A stretch of DNA of 55,952 nucleotides, from IMG/VR virus record IMGVR_UViG_3300032117_000033, positions 1 through 55,952 of that record. The stretch is one strand, 5' to 3'. The notes below the pieces were generated by a model. The model had not been told where the DNA came from, did no database searches, and saw nothing but the letters and a program-made list of their open reading frames with translations. The DNA comes from a virus. Below are positions 22,898-32,100 of the stretch, piece after piece. The position numbers and the translations under genes are program-made. Position 1 is the stretch's first letter; each line of letters starts with the position of its first letter.

Positions 22898-25191
22898 AAG
22901 TTATCCGTCTTTATAGGAACGCACCCGGCTCGAATGTCTTCAACGCAGGTTGCCTCTGAAGGAACAAGTTGACCAGCGGTGGTCTGCTCCGGTGCCAGGT
23001 TGTGGTAGAGCGCCGTGCGCACCATGCTGGCCCTCAGGAAGATGCCCCGCACCCGGCAATAGCCGGTCACGGTCAACCTGGGCTGGAACTGGTAGCCCAG
23101 GTTGCTGGGCCTGCGCATCTGGCTGCAAGTTGAGGGCGGCTTTCCGATGGTTATGGTCTGACGGTAGCTGGAGCCGTAGCTGGCCGGGTAGGGGGAGGAG
23201 ATGGTCGGTGGCAGGAACTCGTTCACGTTACGCGCGGAGCACTCCTTCCACTTGAGCCAGGGCACCCAGCAGGTTTCCCCGTCCACGCGGTACTCGAGGT
23301 TGAACTCCACTGTGCCGAACAGCTTGTCCACCCACAGCTCGGCGGCCAGCAGGTTCTTCATGGACAGTGGGTGGTCCCAGTTGAACGCGGGGAACTCGAT
23401 CTGCATGGTCACCCGCTGATCCCCGTTCTCAAACTTGTCGTTGTTGGTCAGCTCCCAGACCCAGATGCCGTTGTCGTCCGCGTTGTACATCACCGCGAAG
23501 GCCCGGGGAGTCCCCTCAAAGTCCTGCTCCATAAGCTGAAGGATCGGGATGCCCTCGTAGTGACCCTCCCACACCGGGGAGTATTGCTCGTTGAAGCTGG
23601 AGACGGGAAGGAAGTCCAGAGGCACGGCGGCCTGGTGGGCGATGCCGCAGGGGACCGCGTAGGGCAGCGCCGTCTGCCAGAGCCGGTTGTCAAAGCAGAT
23701 GCCGCTGGCGTAGCCGAGCAGGGACTGGTTGTTCCACTGGAGGATCCGGTTCTCGTTGGCGCTGATGGGTATGTTCCCGGGCTGCTGGAAGTAGCGCATG
23801 GCGGCTACCAGGGATTGGATCTGTTTGTCGTAGGTCTGGAAGTAGAGATCGCCGTTTACCGAAACAATAGAGTCGTCGTTGACCGATCCGTTGGTCAGTT
23901 GAACCACGGTCATCAGCGGCTGGTTGGTGGAGTCGGCTTTGATCCAGTCCTGCCGGGTGACCGGAACGGTGAGCCCGTAGATGGCTCGGCGAGTGAAGAT
24001 GTAGAGCTGTCCCTCTCCCTGGGCCACATTGATGTTCCCCATGTACTGCATCGCCACGATGTCCCCGGAGTTGTCCGGCACCGTGAAGCCATCGCCGCCA
24101 ACCACCAGAGGGTTCTCGGTCACGTTCAGCACAGCGTCGCGGAACTCGTAGCCTTTGGTTCCAGAGGATCCGCCAACGATATCCCCAGCGGACAGGTTTC
24201 TGCCGATCGCATACCAGAGTCGGCCCATGTAGTAGACCATCGGACCGGCTGCGGGGATCTCATTGCCCCAGTTCGCCGGGTTGGGATCGTTCCAGGCTGA
24301 GGGTGTGCCCGGAGCGATCGCGGTGTCGTTGATACCAATCGACCGGCGCAGAAGGTTGCCGTCCCAGATCAGCGGCAGGGTGAACCCATCGCCGACCTGG
24401 ATAATGAGGAACTGCTCGGCCTGGCAGAAGAAGGCGCGGGAGGCTGAATCGGGGTCATTTGGATCGAAGGGGTACGACGGCATCAGCAACTGGAATCCAC
24501 CGGGAACGGTGATCGTGGTGGATCCCTGGGCCGATACGATCTCGTAGGTGCCCTCCCCGACTACCTTGGTAGGCCCACCGAATGGAGGTGGAGGTGTGTA
24601 GGTGAACGCCGGGAATGTCAGCACCGGCCCGGCGCCGCCCAGGTAAGCGGAGTCCAGCATGACATCTACATTGTCTCCTGACTTGGGGATGATGAAGGAT
24701 CGGTAGGATCCAAGCGTGGGATCAGGGGGAGGAAAGGTGTTGGGCTGCTGATCGTAGGTGCCGGGTCGGGGGATGCCGGGCTCACCATCGGACAGGTTCT
24801 TTAGCGACACCGTGGTCAAGCCGGTGATCGTGGTGATGGTGGTGGTGGGGGACAGGAAGGCCAGCGAGAGATCGGTAACCGACCCCGAGTCTATGTCCAC
24901 CTTCAGCACATGCCCGGCAATCAGCACGATCAGGTAGGGTTTGCCGGTGATCGGCTCGTAGATGAATCCGCGCTGGTAGACTCCGGAGGCGTCGGAGATT
25001 CTGGTTTTGGGCTGCCAGCCCCAGCGCGGGGAGATGCCGCCGTCCCGCACGGTGGCGTTGACGAGCCAGCATTGTTCATCGCGCCGTAGCCCGTTGGGGT
25101 TAGACACTCCGGCCACCGTGGAGGCCTTGAGCGAATCGACTCCGCCCGAGAAATTCGTAGTGCCGTCGGTTAGTATCTCAATCCGTTCCAT
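22894..25191 (-). CDS. Large tail tube/stabilisation protein
   Basis: The 765-residue, almost entirely beta-type protein begins with GTTNFSGGVDSLKA and GLRRDEQCWLVNATVRDGGI. It has repeated sheet motifs such as YMGNINVAQGEGQLYIFTRR and QSLVAAMRYFQQPGNIP. This architecture (beta-propeller-like, 700-800 residues) is typical of podovirus tail-tubular/stabilisation proteins found beside the terminase. It diverges from the terminase gene with only 18 bp between starts. Confidence 0.65.
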   Translation of the reverse strand: MERIEILTDGTTNFSGGVDSLKASTVAGVSNPNGLRRDEQCWLVNATVRDGGISPRWGWQPKTRISDASGVYQRGFIYEPITGKPYLIVLIAGHVLKVDIDSGSVTDLSLAFLSPTTTITTITGLTTVSLKNLSDGEPGIPRPGTYDQQPNTFPPPDPTLGSYRSFIIPKSGDNVDVMLDSAYLGGAGPVLTFPAFTYTPPPPFGGPTKVVGEGTYEIVSAQGSTTITVPGGFQLLMPSYPFDPNDPDSASRAFFCQAEQFLIIQVGDGFTLPLIWDGNLLRRSIGINDTAIAPGTPSAWNDPNPANWGNEIPAAGPMVYYMGRLWYAIGRNLSAGDIVGGSSGTKGYEFRDAVLNVTENPLVVGGDGFTVPDNSGDIVAMQYMGNINVAQGEGQLYIFTRRAIYGLTVPVTRQDWIKADSTNQPLMTVVQLTNGSVNDDSIVSVNGDLYFQTYDKQIQSLVAAMRYFQQPGNIPISANENRILQWNNQSLLGYASGICFDNRLWQTALPYAVPCGIAHQAAVPLDFLPVSSFNEQYSPVWEGHYEGIPILQLMEQDFEGTPRAFAVMYNADDNGIWVWELTNNDKFENGDQRVTMQIEFPAFNWDHPLSMKNLLAAELWVDKLFGTVEFNLEYRVDGETCWVPWLKWKECSARNVNEFLPPTISSPYPASYGSSYRQTITIGKPPSTCSQMRRPSNLGYQFQPRLTVTGYCRVRGIFLRASMVRTALYHNLAPEQTTAGQLVPSEATCVEDIRAGCVPIKTDNL

Positions 25192-25209
25192 AACTGGGAG
25201 CTGCGCGGC

Positions 25210-27966
25210 GTGAACAGATCATGCTCGAACTTCCCACATTGCGGCCACAATCGCAATACCTTATCTTGCAGCATGGCCCGATCAACCAAGATGCCGCAGA
25301 TCCTCAAGTACAACTTGTCCATCAACCAGGCGGCGGATCCAGCCCGGATCGAGATGGAGATGATCCTGAGGGGCGGCCAGTGGAAGAAGCGGGACGGGAC
25401 CCTGGCCGGGGAGGGGATCAACTTCCACTTCAAAGAGCTGATGAAGCAACTTTGGCCTTGGATCGTTTGGCACCCGTGGGCAGACTTGCAGCTCGAATGT
25501 TACCTGAACTACCGGATCATCGGCCAGCTAGGGTGCGCTAGCTCGGGAAAAAGTTTTATTTCTGGGGCATGTGCCCTGGCGGATTATTACTGCTACCCGG
25601 ACTCGACCACGGTTCTGGTTTCGTCCACTACCAGGGAGAGCCTAGAAATGAGGGTATGGGGAGAAATCAAGAAATTGCACAAGTCCGCAAAGAAGCTTCA
25701 CGATTGGCTGCCAGGGTATTTGATCGAAGGAAAACAAAGAATCGTTACGGACGAACGCACACAGTCTGCGGAGGGTAGGGATTTCAGGAATGGAGTATTG
25801 GGGGTAGCTCTAAAACGCGGTCAGGCATTTCAAGGAATGGAGGAGCTGGTTGGGATTAAAAACAAAAGGCTTAGGTTCCTTGCTGATGAGTGTTTCTTAT
25901 CTGGCACTCTAGTGAACACCCCGACAGGACAGGTTCCAATAGAAAGGATAACCACAGGGGATCGAGTTTATTGCGCGTCAGGAATTGGGACCGTCTCGGC
26001 CACCTCTTGCCGTGTGGTTGAAAGCCTGGTAGAGATAATCACCAAGGATCTTCGGGTTTTTCGCTGCACCCCAAACCACCCATTCCTTACACAAAAAGGC
26101 TGGGAAAAGGCTTGCAATCTTAACCAATCGCATTATCTTCTAAGCCATGATGAAGCGATGCGAGTTCTGCGGCAGTCCGCTAAAACCAAAGCAGAGGCGC
26201 TTTTGCAGCCTATCCTGCAACGCGAAATGGATGCACTCCCAGCCACAGGAAGAAAGGCTGAGGAAATTATCGGCAGGTCTTTTAATGGCTCACAAGAGAA
26301 AGCCGGAGTGGGCGGCATCATTGTCCAAGAGCATGAAGTCGAACAATCCGATGAGAAGTGCGGAAATCAGAGCAAAGGTTTCAAATCGTCTGCGATTTAT
26401 TCACCACCATCCAAAGATTCGAGGCGGAAACGGAACCGGCCCAACCAGAGCCGAACAGTTCCTTCTCACGGCATTCCCAGAAGCCGTGTGGAATTATCCT
26501 ATTCCCACCGGCAAGCGGTCGGGGAGCGGATACCCGACCAACTACAAAGTGGATTTGGGATTCCCTGGTATAAATCTGGCCATCGAGGCGGACGGCCCAT
26601 GCCACACAAACTGGGACCAGCGCAAGGCCAAGGACATGAAGAAAGACTCACTTCTAAAGGAGCTTGGGTGGACTGTGTTAAGGATTACAAACCGCTTAAT
26701 CATGGAGCATCCGCTGGGGGTGCTATTGGATATACGGTCCACAATCTCCAAGTTGAAGGACATCCGAGCTACTGCGTCAATGGCATAACCGTACACAACT
26801 GCCAGTTCCTTCCTCGTTCATTTGTTGACGGTATAGCCAACATGAACAAGAACAAGGACTTCAAGTGCGTGGGGTCCGGAAATCCGAAAGATACGACAGA
26901 TGCCTTGGGAGTACTTTGTGAGCCAGCGGCCAATCGTGGAGGGTGGGATGGTGGTGTTGACCAGACGCCGAAAACCAAAACCTGGGAAATCCGATTTCCC
27001 CAAGGAATATGCATCCAGTTGCCGGGTAGTGATTCGCCCAATCTGGACGGACGACTCGGCATACCCCTCATTACCCAGGAGGCTATAGACGCCGACATCA
27101 AGTTCTACGGCAAGGACTCGATCCAGTATTCGATGATGGATGAGGGCCGCATGCCGCGCGGCCAGGGCGCCCGGAGGGTGATCACACGCCAGCTCTGCCT
27201 CAAGCACATGGCGATGGAGGAGCCGGTGTGGCTCAACTCCATCAAGACCAGGGTAGGGGCGCTCGACGCCGCTTACCGTGGGGTGGGCGGGGATCGGTGC
27301 GTGTTCATGGAGCTGGCCTACGGGCTCAACAGCGAAAGCAAGATGATCCTGGCCCTGATCGACACGATGGTGATCCCGATCAAGGACAGCCAGGTCGATC
27401 CGGCCGAGGACCAGATCGCCCTCCAGGTGAGGGACCAGTGCGAGCGGAGGGGGATCAGCCCGGAGTACTTCGGCTTTGACTCCACCGGCCGGGGAAGCCT
27501 CATGGCCGCCTTCGGCAGACTGTGGTCGCCCAACGTGATCCCGATCGAGTTTGGCGGGTCACCCTCCGAACGCGCGGTGGGCAATGGCCTGGATGTCACC
27601 TGCAAGGACTACTACTCTAAGCGGGTGTCCGAGCTGTGGTACACCGTCCGGCACATCATCGAGGGTGACCAGTTCCGGGGCATGACCGAGGACGTGATGA
27701 TGGAGGGGTGCATGCGGGAGTGGACCATCGTGGGTGCCAACAAGATCGAGATCGAAACCAAGGACAAGTGCAAGCTCAAGACCGGCCGGTCTCCCGACCT
27801 GTTCGACACCCTGGCCTCCGGGGTGGAAGTGGCCCGTCACCACGGGTTCAAGATCGATCGGATCATCAACCCGGCCTTCGCTGGAAACGACCAGCGGTGG
27901 AAGAAGGAACTACGGGAACGGGCCCGGGCTCTCTGGCAGAGCCACGAGCTGTCCTACCAAGCCTAA
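25210..27966 (+). CDS. terL: Terminase large subunit, intein-containing precursor
   Basis: This is the packaging motor. The ATPase has Walker A GCASSGKSF and Walker B LRFLADE. After intein removal the DE joins CQFLPRSF. The RNase H-like nuclease shows GALDAAYRGVGGDRC, FGFDSTGRGS and GRSPDLFDT. Removing the 303-residue intein from the 918-residue frame leaves about 615 residues, a normal size. The frame opens at GTG 25210 with GGGAG upstream; ATG 25273 (MARSTKMPQ) is also possible. It is the only plus-strand gene between two minus-strand structural blocks. No promoter was identified in the 18-bp gap. Confidence 0.9.
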   Translation: MNRSCSNFPHCGHNRNTLSCSMARSTKMPQILKYNLSINQAADPARIEMEMILRGGQWKKRDGTLAGEGINFHFKELMKQLWPWIVWHPWADLQLECYLNYRIIGQLGCASSGKSFISGACALADYYCYPDSTTVLVSSTTRESLEMRVWGEIKKLHKSAKKLHDWLPGYLIEGKQRIVTDERTQSAEGRDFRNGVLGVALKRGQAFQGMEELVGIKNKRLRFLADECFLSGTLVNTPTGQVPIERITTGDRVYCASGIGTVSATSCRVVESLVEIITKDLRVFRCTPNHPFLTQKGWEKACNLNQSHYLLSHDEAMRVLRQSAKTKAEALLQPILQREMDALPATGRKAEEIIGRSFNGSQEKAGVGGIIVQEHEVEQSDEKCGNQSKGFKSSAIYSPPSKDSRRKRNRPNQSRTVPSHGIPRSRVELSYSHRQAVGERIPDQLQSGFGIPWYKSGHRGGRPMPHKLGPAQGQGHEERLTSKGAWVDCVKDYKPLNHGASAGGAIGYTVHNLQVEGHPSYCVNGITVHNCQFLPRSFVDGIANMNKNKDFKCVGSGNPKDTTDALGVLCEPAANRGGWDGGVDQTPKTKTWEIRFPQGICIQLPGSDSPNLDGRLGIPLITQEAIDADIKFYGKDSIQYSMMDEGRMPRGQGARRVITRQLCLKHMAMEEPVWLNSIKTRVGALDAAYRGVGGDRCVFMELAYGLNSESKMILALIDTMVIPIKDSQVDPAEDQIALQVRDQCERRGISPEYFGFDSTGRGSLMAAFGRLWSPNVIPIEFGGSPSERAVGNGLDVTCKDYYSKRVSELWYTVRHIIEGDQFRGMTEDVMMEGCMREWTIVGANKIEIETKDKCKLKTGRSPDLFDTLASGVEVARHHGFKIDRIINPAFAGNDQRWKKELRERARALWQSHELSYQA
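25891..26799 (+). mobile_element. Intein in the Walker B motif of TerL
   Basis: The insert (303 residues) begins with Cys (CFLSGTLVNTPTG, block A) directly after LADE. It has block B with the T-x-x-H motif (CTPNHPFLT), and ends with YTVHNLQVEG and SYCVNGITVHN (blocks F and G). Cys follows as the first C-extein residue (26800-26802). All residues needed for class 1 splicing are present: C1, the block B His, the penultimate His, the terminal Asn and the +1 Cys. The middle of the insert is compositionally odd in this frame because it also encodes a nuclease in another frame. Confidence 0.9.
26147..26788 (+). CDS. Homing endonuclease (EDxHD/Vsr-like) overprinted on the intein
   Basis: The 213-residue protein lies wholly inside the intein in a different frame. 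It begins with a treble-clef-like zinc site (CEFCG...CSLSC), then a basic linker with NPMRS and GGNGTGPT. A nuclease core follows (YKVDLGFPGINLAIEADG, then H, then RKAKDMKKDSLLKELGW and TVLRITNR), matching the E-x-D-G-x-x-H layout of Vsr/EDxHD homing nucleases. Its 3' end overprints the intein's C-terminal splicing motifs. The frame starts right after block B, with no clear Shine-Dalgarno. It would cut unoccupied terL to spread the intein. Confidence 0.85.
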   Translation: MMKRCEFCGSPLKPKQRRFCSLSCNAKWMHSQPQEERLRKLSAGLLMAHKRKPEWAASLSKSMKSNNPMRSAEIRAKVSNRLRFIHHHPKIRGGNGTGPTRAEQFLLTAFPEAVWNYPIPTGKRSGSGYPTNYKVDLGFPGINLAIEADGPCHTNWDQRKAKDMKKDSLLKELGWTVLRITNRLIMEHPLGVLLDIRSTISKLKDIRATASMA

Positions 27967-28190
27967 GACACCAGCGCCAGCAAGGCCTGGCCCTGAGGCG
28001 AAGCTGGGTCAACACCGTTGCGCACCAGAGCGGCGGTCATGTCCTGCCTGCGGGTGGCTGTGCCTAGAGCTTTAAGCGCATCCCAAGCCGCCTGATCAGG
28101 CACGGCATTAGTTGACCATAGCTGCCAAATCTTCTCAGCGATGGGAAGGCCATACTGCACAATAATCGGAATCAATGCTGCCCAGGTCAT
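27963..28190 (-). CDS. Small membrane-associated protein of the lysis region
   Basis: The 75-residue protein begins MTWAALIPIIVQYGLPIAE, a hydrophobic helix, followed by a soluble helical part. It is the last gene of the long minus block. Its stop overlaps the stop of the convergent terminase gene, and its start overlaps the previous stop. It may be a holin-associated or lysis-accessory protein. No family was recognised. Confidence 0.6.
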   Translation of the reverse strand: MTWAALIPIIVQYGLPIAEKIWQLWSTNAVPDQAAWDALKALGTATRRQDMTAALVRNGVDPASPQGQALLALVS

Positions 28191-28540
28191 GGAGTTCCTT
28201 TCGTCTTGGCTACGTTAATATCGGCCAGGACCGTGGCTGAGGCGTTGGCTACAGCCGGGCTGGCAGGCGCCGTGACGCCCGATGCCGCTATGCTCACGGC
28301 TCCGTTCCACACGGCGATGAACGTGGAGTAGTCCCTGGACACAACTGGGACCATGTTGGTGGATAGCTTGCCTTGGACTACCAAATCCAGGTAGGCGTTG
28401 TAAGCCCCGCTCGTGGTCAGGTGGACGCTCGACAGGGTGTTGTAGGTCGTGGTCTGCTGGCTCGGCTTGCAGGTCATGCCCGGAAGCACAACCAGTGCGA
28501 GGCACAGGCCAAAGACCGCTGCGATGTTTCGTGTTCTCAT
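28187..28540 (-). CDS. Secreted or lipoprotein-like protein of the lysis region
   Basis: The 117-residue protein has an N-terminal signal (MRTRN then FGLCLALVVLPGMTC). The cysteine after GMT is a near-match to a lipobox, though Thr at -1 is unusual. The mature part (NTLSSVHLTTSGAYNAYLD) is helical and Ala/Val-rich. In the lysis cassette, a small lipoprotein could act like an outer spanin, but no inner spanin partner was proven. The YNAYLDLVVQGKL pattern also occurs in other phage lysis-region proteins. Confidence 0.6.
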   Translation of the reverse strand: MRTRNIAAVFGLCLALVVLPGMTCKPSQQTTTYNTLSSVHLTTSGAYNAYLDLVVQGKLSTNMVPVVSRDYSTFIAVWNGAVSIAASGVTAPASPAVANASATVLADINVAKTKGTP

Positions 28541-28543
28541 AAA

Positions 28544-28807
28544 TCAAGGCTTGGTTGGTTCAGTCGCGGTTGCCTGCTGCGCCCTTTGGACAGCGGCATC
28601 GGCGGCGGCGGTTTCGTTGTGGAACACATTGACCAACCCCACGATGGCAAGGCCAGCCGTGGTGATGGCTGCGATTTGGTCCGGTTTCAGGTAGATACCG
28701 GCTGAAGTCAGCAGGAGGATTATCCCCTTCCATGTTGACTGCTGCTGCAACTGGCCCAGAATCCAGGCCAGTGCGGCGTTTACTTCTACTGTTGTTTTAC
28801 TTGGCAT
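28544..28807 (-). CDS. Probable holin
   Basis: The 87-residue protein has a short amphipathic N-terminus (ALAWILGQLQQQSTW), a membrane hairpin of two hydrophobic segments (GIILLLTSAGIYL and TTAGLAIVGLVNVFH) and a polar C-terminus. Size, topology and lysis-region position fit a small phage holin. No endolysin gene was recognised beside it. Confidence 0.65.
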   Translation of the reverse strand: MPSKTTVEVNAALAWILGQLQQQSTWKGIILLLTSAGIYLKPDQIAAITTAGLAIVGLVNVFHNETAAADAAVQRAQQATATEPTKP

Positions 28808-28810
28808 AAA

Positions 28811-29134
28811 TCACTTGTTCGAGAACAGCGCAATGGTCGCAATGATGGTGCTGATGATACCGACAATGGCCACCAGCGTCAGCACAGCCGCCACGCCCTT
28901 GCCCTGCATCTTCTCCACGGACTCAATCCGGTAGATAAGAGCTTCGTGCGCCTTCTGGTACTCGCCTCTGGTCATCACGTCGCCCCGTAGCTCGTTGAGC
29001 ATTTCCAGGCGCTTTTCGAGGGCTTGAGCGGTCAGGTTGAGGATCTTCTCCCGTTCACGCGACTCGGCTTCGATGGTTGATACCCTATGTTCCAAGCAAA
29101 CGTCTCCGTTATACAGTTTTTGTTCCTGATTCAT
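28811..29134 (-). CDS. Coiled-coil plus C-terminal membrane anchor (XhlA-like)
   Basis: The start at ATG 29134 gives 107 residues. It has a coiled-coil region (STIEAESREREKILNLTAQ, then EKRLEMLNELRGDVM) and one C-terminal transmembrane helix (VAAVLTLVAIVGIISTIIAT). This layout resembles XhlA-type or holin-accessory proteins. A much longer upstream frame overlaps the tail gene and was rejected. It sits 8 bp after the tail gene's stop. Confidence 0.7.
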   Translation of the reverse strand: MNQEQKLYNGDVCLEHRVSTIEAESREREKILNLTAQALEKRLEMLNELRGDVMTRGEYQKAHEALIYRIESVEKMQGKGVAAVLTLVAIVGIISTIIATIALFSNK

Positions 29135-29142
29135 GGCACCGT

Positions 29143-32100
29143 TTATTGGCTTAATATAGCACGACCTAGCTTGGCCTGCCCAAGGTGAATCATGTAAATA
29201 TTGGTGGAAGGGGTAGGAGGAGTTGGGGTGTTGGTTCGGGCAAATGTCACGATGACCGAAAGGGTTGAACCGTAGGTGTTGATAGCCGTCGCTTGGACGT
29301 TGTTTGTGCCCACCGGATATCCAGTCCCCGTCACCCAGCTTGAGCCGGTGGCCACGTTGGTCCCGTCCATCGTCCATTGGTAGGAGGTTGCCCCGGTTGC
29401 CGACACGGTGAACGTAGCCGAGTTGCCAACCGTTACGCTCTTGCTCACGGGCTGGGTCACTATGACAGGCAGGGCCCCGTTGGTCACGTAGAGGTTGGCG
29501 TTGGTGGAAACCACCCCGCCGTAGGCGCTGCCGATGTTGACGTAGACCACCGTCCCGTTCTCGTTCGTGGTCGACGGTGTGACGCTCACGCTGCTACCGC
29601 TGCCGACGTTGGTCCCGTGCCAGCGCCAGTCGTAGGTCAAAGAGGTTCCCACCGCCGTGACGCTAAACGTCGCCGGTGTCCCCACCCGCACCGTCTGGTC
29701 CTTCGGCTGAGAGGTAATAACCGGAGCTGAGTTAGTTGCGGTCACACTGATGTCGTCAAAGCCAAAAGCAGTGGGATCGTCCCGGAAACCGAATTGCAGC
29801 ACAGTACTGCTGCCGGTTGCCTGCACCGTAAATTGCAGGTTAGTCCAGCCGATGTTTGGAATGTTGGCTTGGTCGAAGATGACGCTGCCGTTCCAGCTTA
29901 CCTGGAACTCGTTGGGCGTGAGTCCGTCTGGGCTGTTCAGCCACAGCGACAGCAGGTAGGTCTGTCCGTTGGTCGTTGCCAGAGTCTGCGATAGGTAGCC
30001 GAGGGACGTTACAGCTCCCAGGTTTGCTCCGTACGTTCCTGAATGAACATCCTTTGCGGCACTGGACACATTATTGTCAGAGGAGCTACCCACAAACGTC
30101 CAGCCCGTGAAGTCTCCTGTCTCAAATCCGCCGTTTACCACTAGGCTGCCGTTCGTGTTGACTACGACATTGGTGATGAGCACGTTGACTGCCGTGGAGG
30201 TGATCGCCCCGTACAGGTTAGTGATAACGCACGAGTAGCTGCCGCTCTGGTTGGTCGTAGCTGGCATGGAGCCGTAAGAAGAAGACGTGGCACCAGCCAC
30301 TGGCGAGTTATTCGTAGCCCACTGGTAGGACAACGGGGCAGTGCCGCTCGCGGTCACGCTCACCGTAAAGCCTCCGCTGGTCGAATTGGTTACGCCTGCC
30401 GACTGGCTGGCGATGCTGGGCGCGTAGGTGTTCGTCTTGCTGGTAAACCAGTAATCCGCCCCGCTCGTCCCCGACGGGTCGAGCGTGCGGGAGTCTGCCG
30501 CCAACGTGGCGCTGTATGGCGCGAAGCCAACATCGCTCACGCTGCTCTGCCCGCTGCCGAAGAAGTTCACCGGGCCACACACATTTGCCAACGCTATTCC
30601 TCTCGCCGCACTGCCACTGGTCAGCCAGTAAAGGCCCGTGGATGGACTCACAAATGCCGGTGTCCCGACGTAGTTGTGCCCGGCTAAAACCGTTCCGCCG
30701 TAGATGCCGTTCCCGGATGTGGCCCCGATGATGTTGTTGGTGAGATACCAGGTGCCATTCGCGCTGACGTTGATGGCGTAGGCGTTGGTGCTCAGGATAG
30801 TATTGCCAAAGACGTAATTCTTCGTCCCATCGGCCTGCGAATAGAGATACATCTGGTCCCCGCTGGCGAACACCGCGCCCCAGCCGTTGCTGTAAACGAG
30901 GTTGTTGTAAATCTGGGCATTGTCCGTTCCGCCCGTGCCGTAAACCTGTATACCTGACGCGCAGTTGTGCCGCGAGACGTTGTTGCGAATCACGTTGTTG
31001 GTGCCGCAACCATAAATGCCGTGATCGTAACTCGCATCCACTCCGTTCCACTCGATCAGGTTATTCTGGATCAGCGTGCCATTCTGTGGGCCGTAGAGGA
31101 AAATTCCGTGCCCGAACTGGTGTCCCGCCGCAGCCACGCCGCTGTGATCTATCCAGCAGTTCTGCACCGTGCAGTTCGGGCCGCATAACTCGATGCCCGC
31201 ACCGCCAGCGTGGGTGATGTGCAGGCCGTCAATCGTGACGCTGGACACGGTGGATGCTGGCCAGGTGTAGAGTGCCACAGAATAGTCCGTCAAGCTAGTA
31301 TTAGTGATGACTGCCTTCCACTTGTTCAATGCCTTCACCGTCATGTAACTGGCAGGAATGGCCAACCCTCCGCTCTGAGGATAAACTCCATCGAGCAGTG
31401 TGACCGTGTTCGATACTCCCGCGCTCGCCAAGGCTGTAGGCAGGCTCCACGGTGAGGCGAGCGAACCATTCCCGGTGCCGGTTGGTGAGGCGTAGTAAGT
31501 GGTTGTACTGGGCGCGTTGGTCGTATAGGCATAGGCTCCAATGTCCCAAGCGCCGCTTGCAGCACGGGTGTTGCCAGCGTAATCGGTGGTGAAGTAGTTG
31601 GAAAGATTCACCCCTTGACCTATCAACGGATTGCTCGGCGGGGCCAGTCTCATGTTGTTATTCGTCCCGCCGTAGGTGCTGTATCCAACGAAGTCAGGCG
31701 ATGATGCCCCACTCACATTATCTGCCACTGTGATTGAACCTGTGTCATTTGCCCCTATGGAACCGCCGATTCCACCCGCGCAGTTTATCGAGACGTTGTT
31801 GTCCACATAGCAGGAAGTCCAAGTGCTTGGATGCACAGTCGAATTGTAAAGCTGAATGGCGAACACGGCTGGACTGGGAAGGTCCATGATCGTGTTGTTG
31901 GCGATCACCACGTCATTCCATACGGTAGGGTTGGCCAATGCCCCACCATCAGTCCCAAATTCAATGCCGCGAGTGTAGCCGGTGGGTACTGTATCCCAGC
32001 CGATGATGTTGTTGTAGCAACGAACGTGGCTGAAGCCCCCATTGTAACCATCGGCAAACAAGCCCGAGTTGCCCATGTCTATTATGGTGTTGTCGTAAAT

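Noticed and set aside
28811-29377. 188-codon version of the coiled-coil lysis gene
   Set aside because: The first 81 codons overlap the spike gene and read as a shadow; ATG 29134 starts a clean protein.
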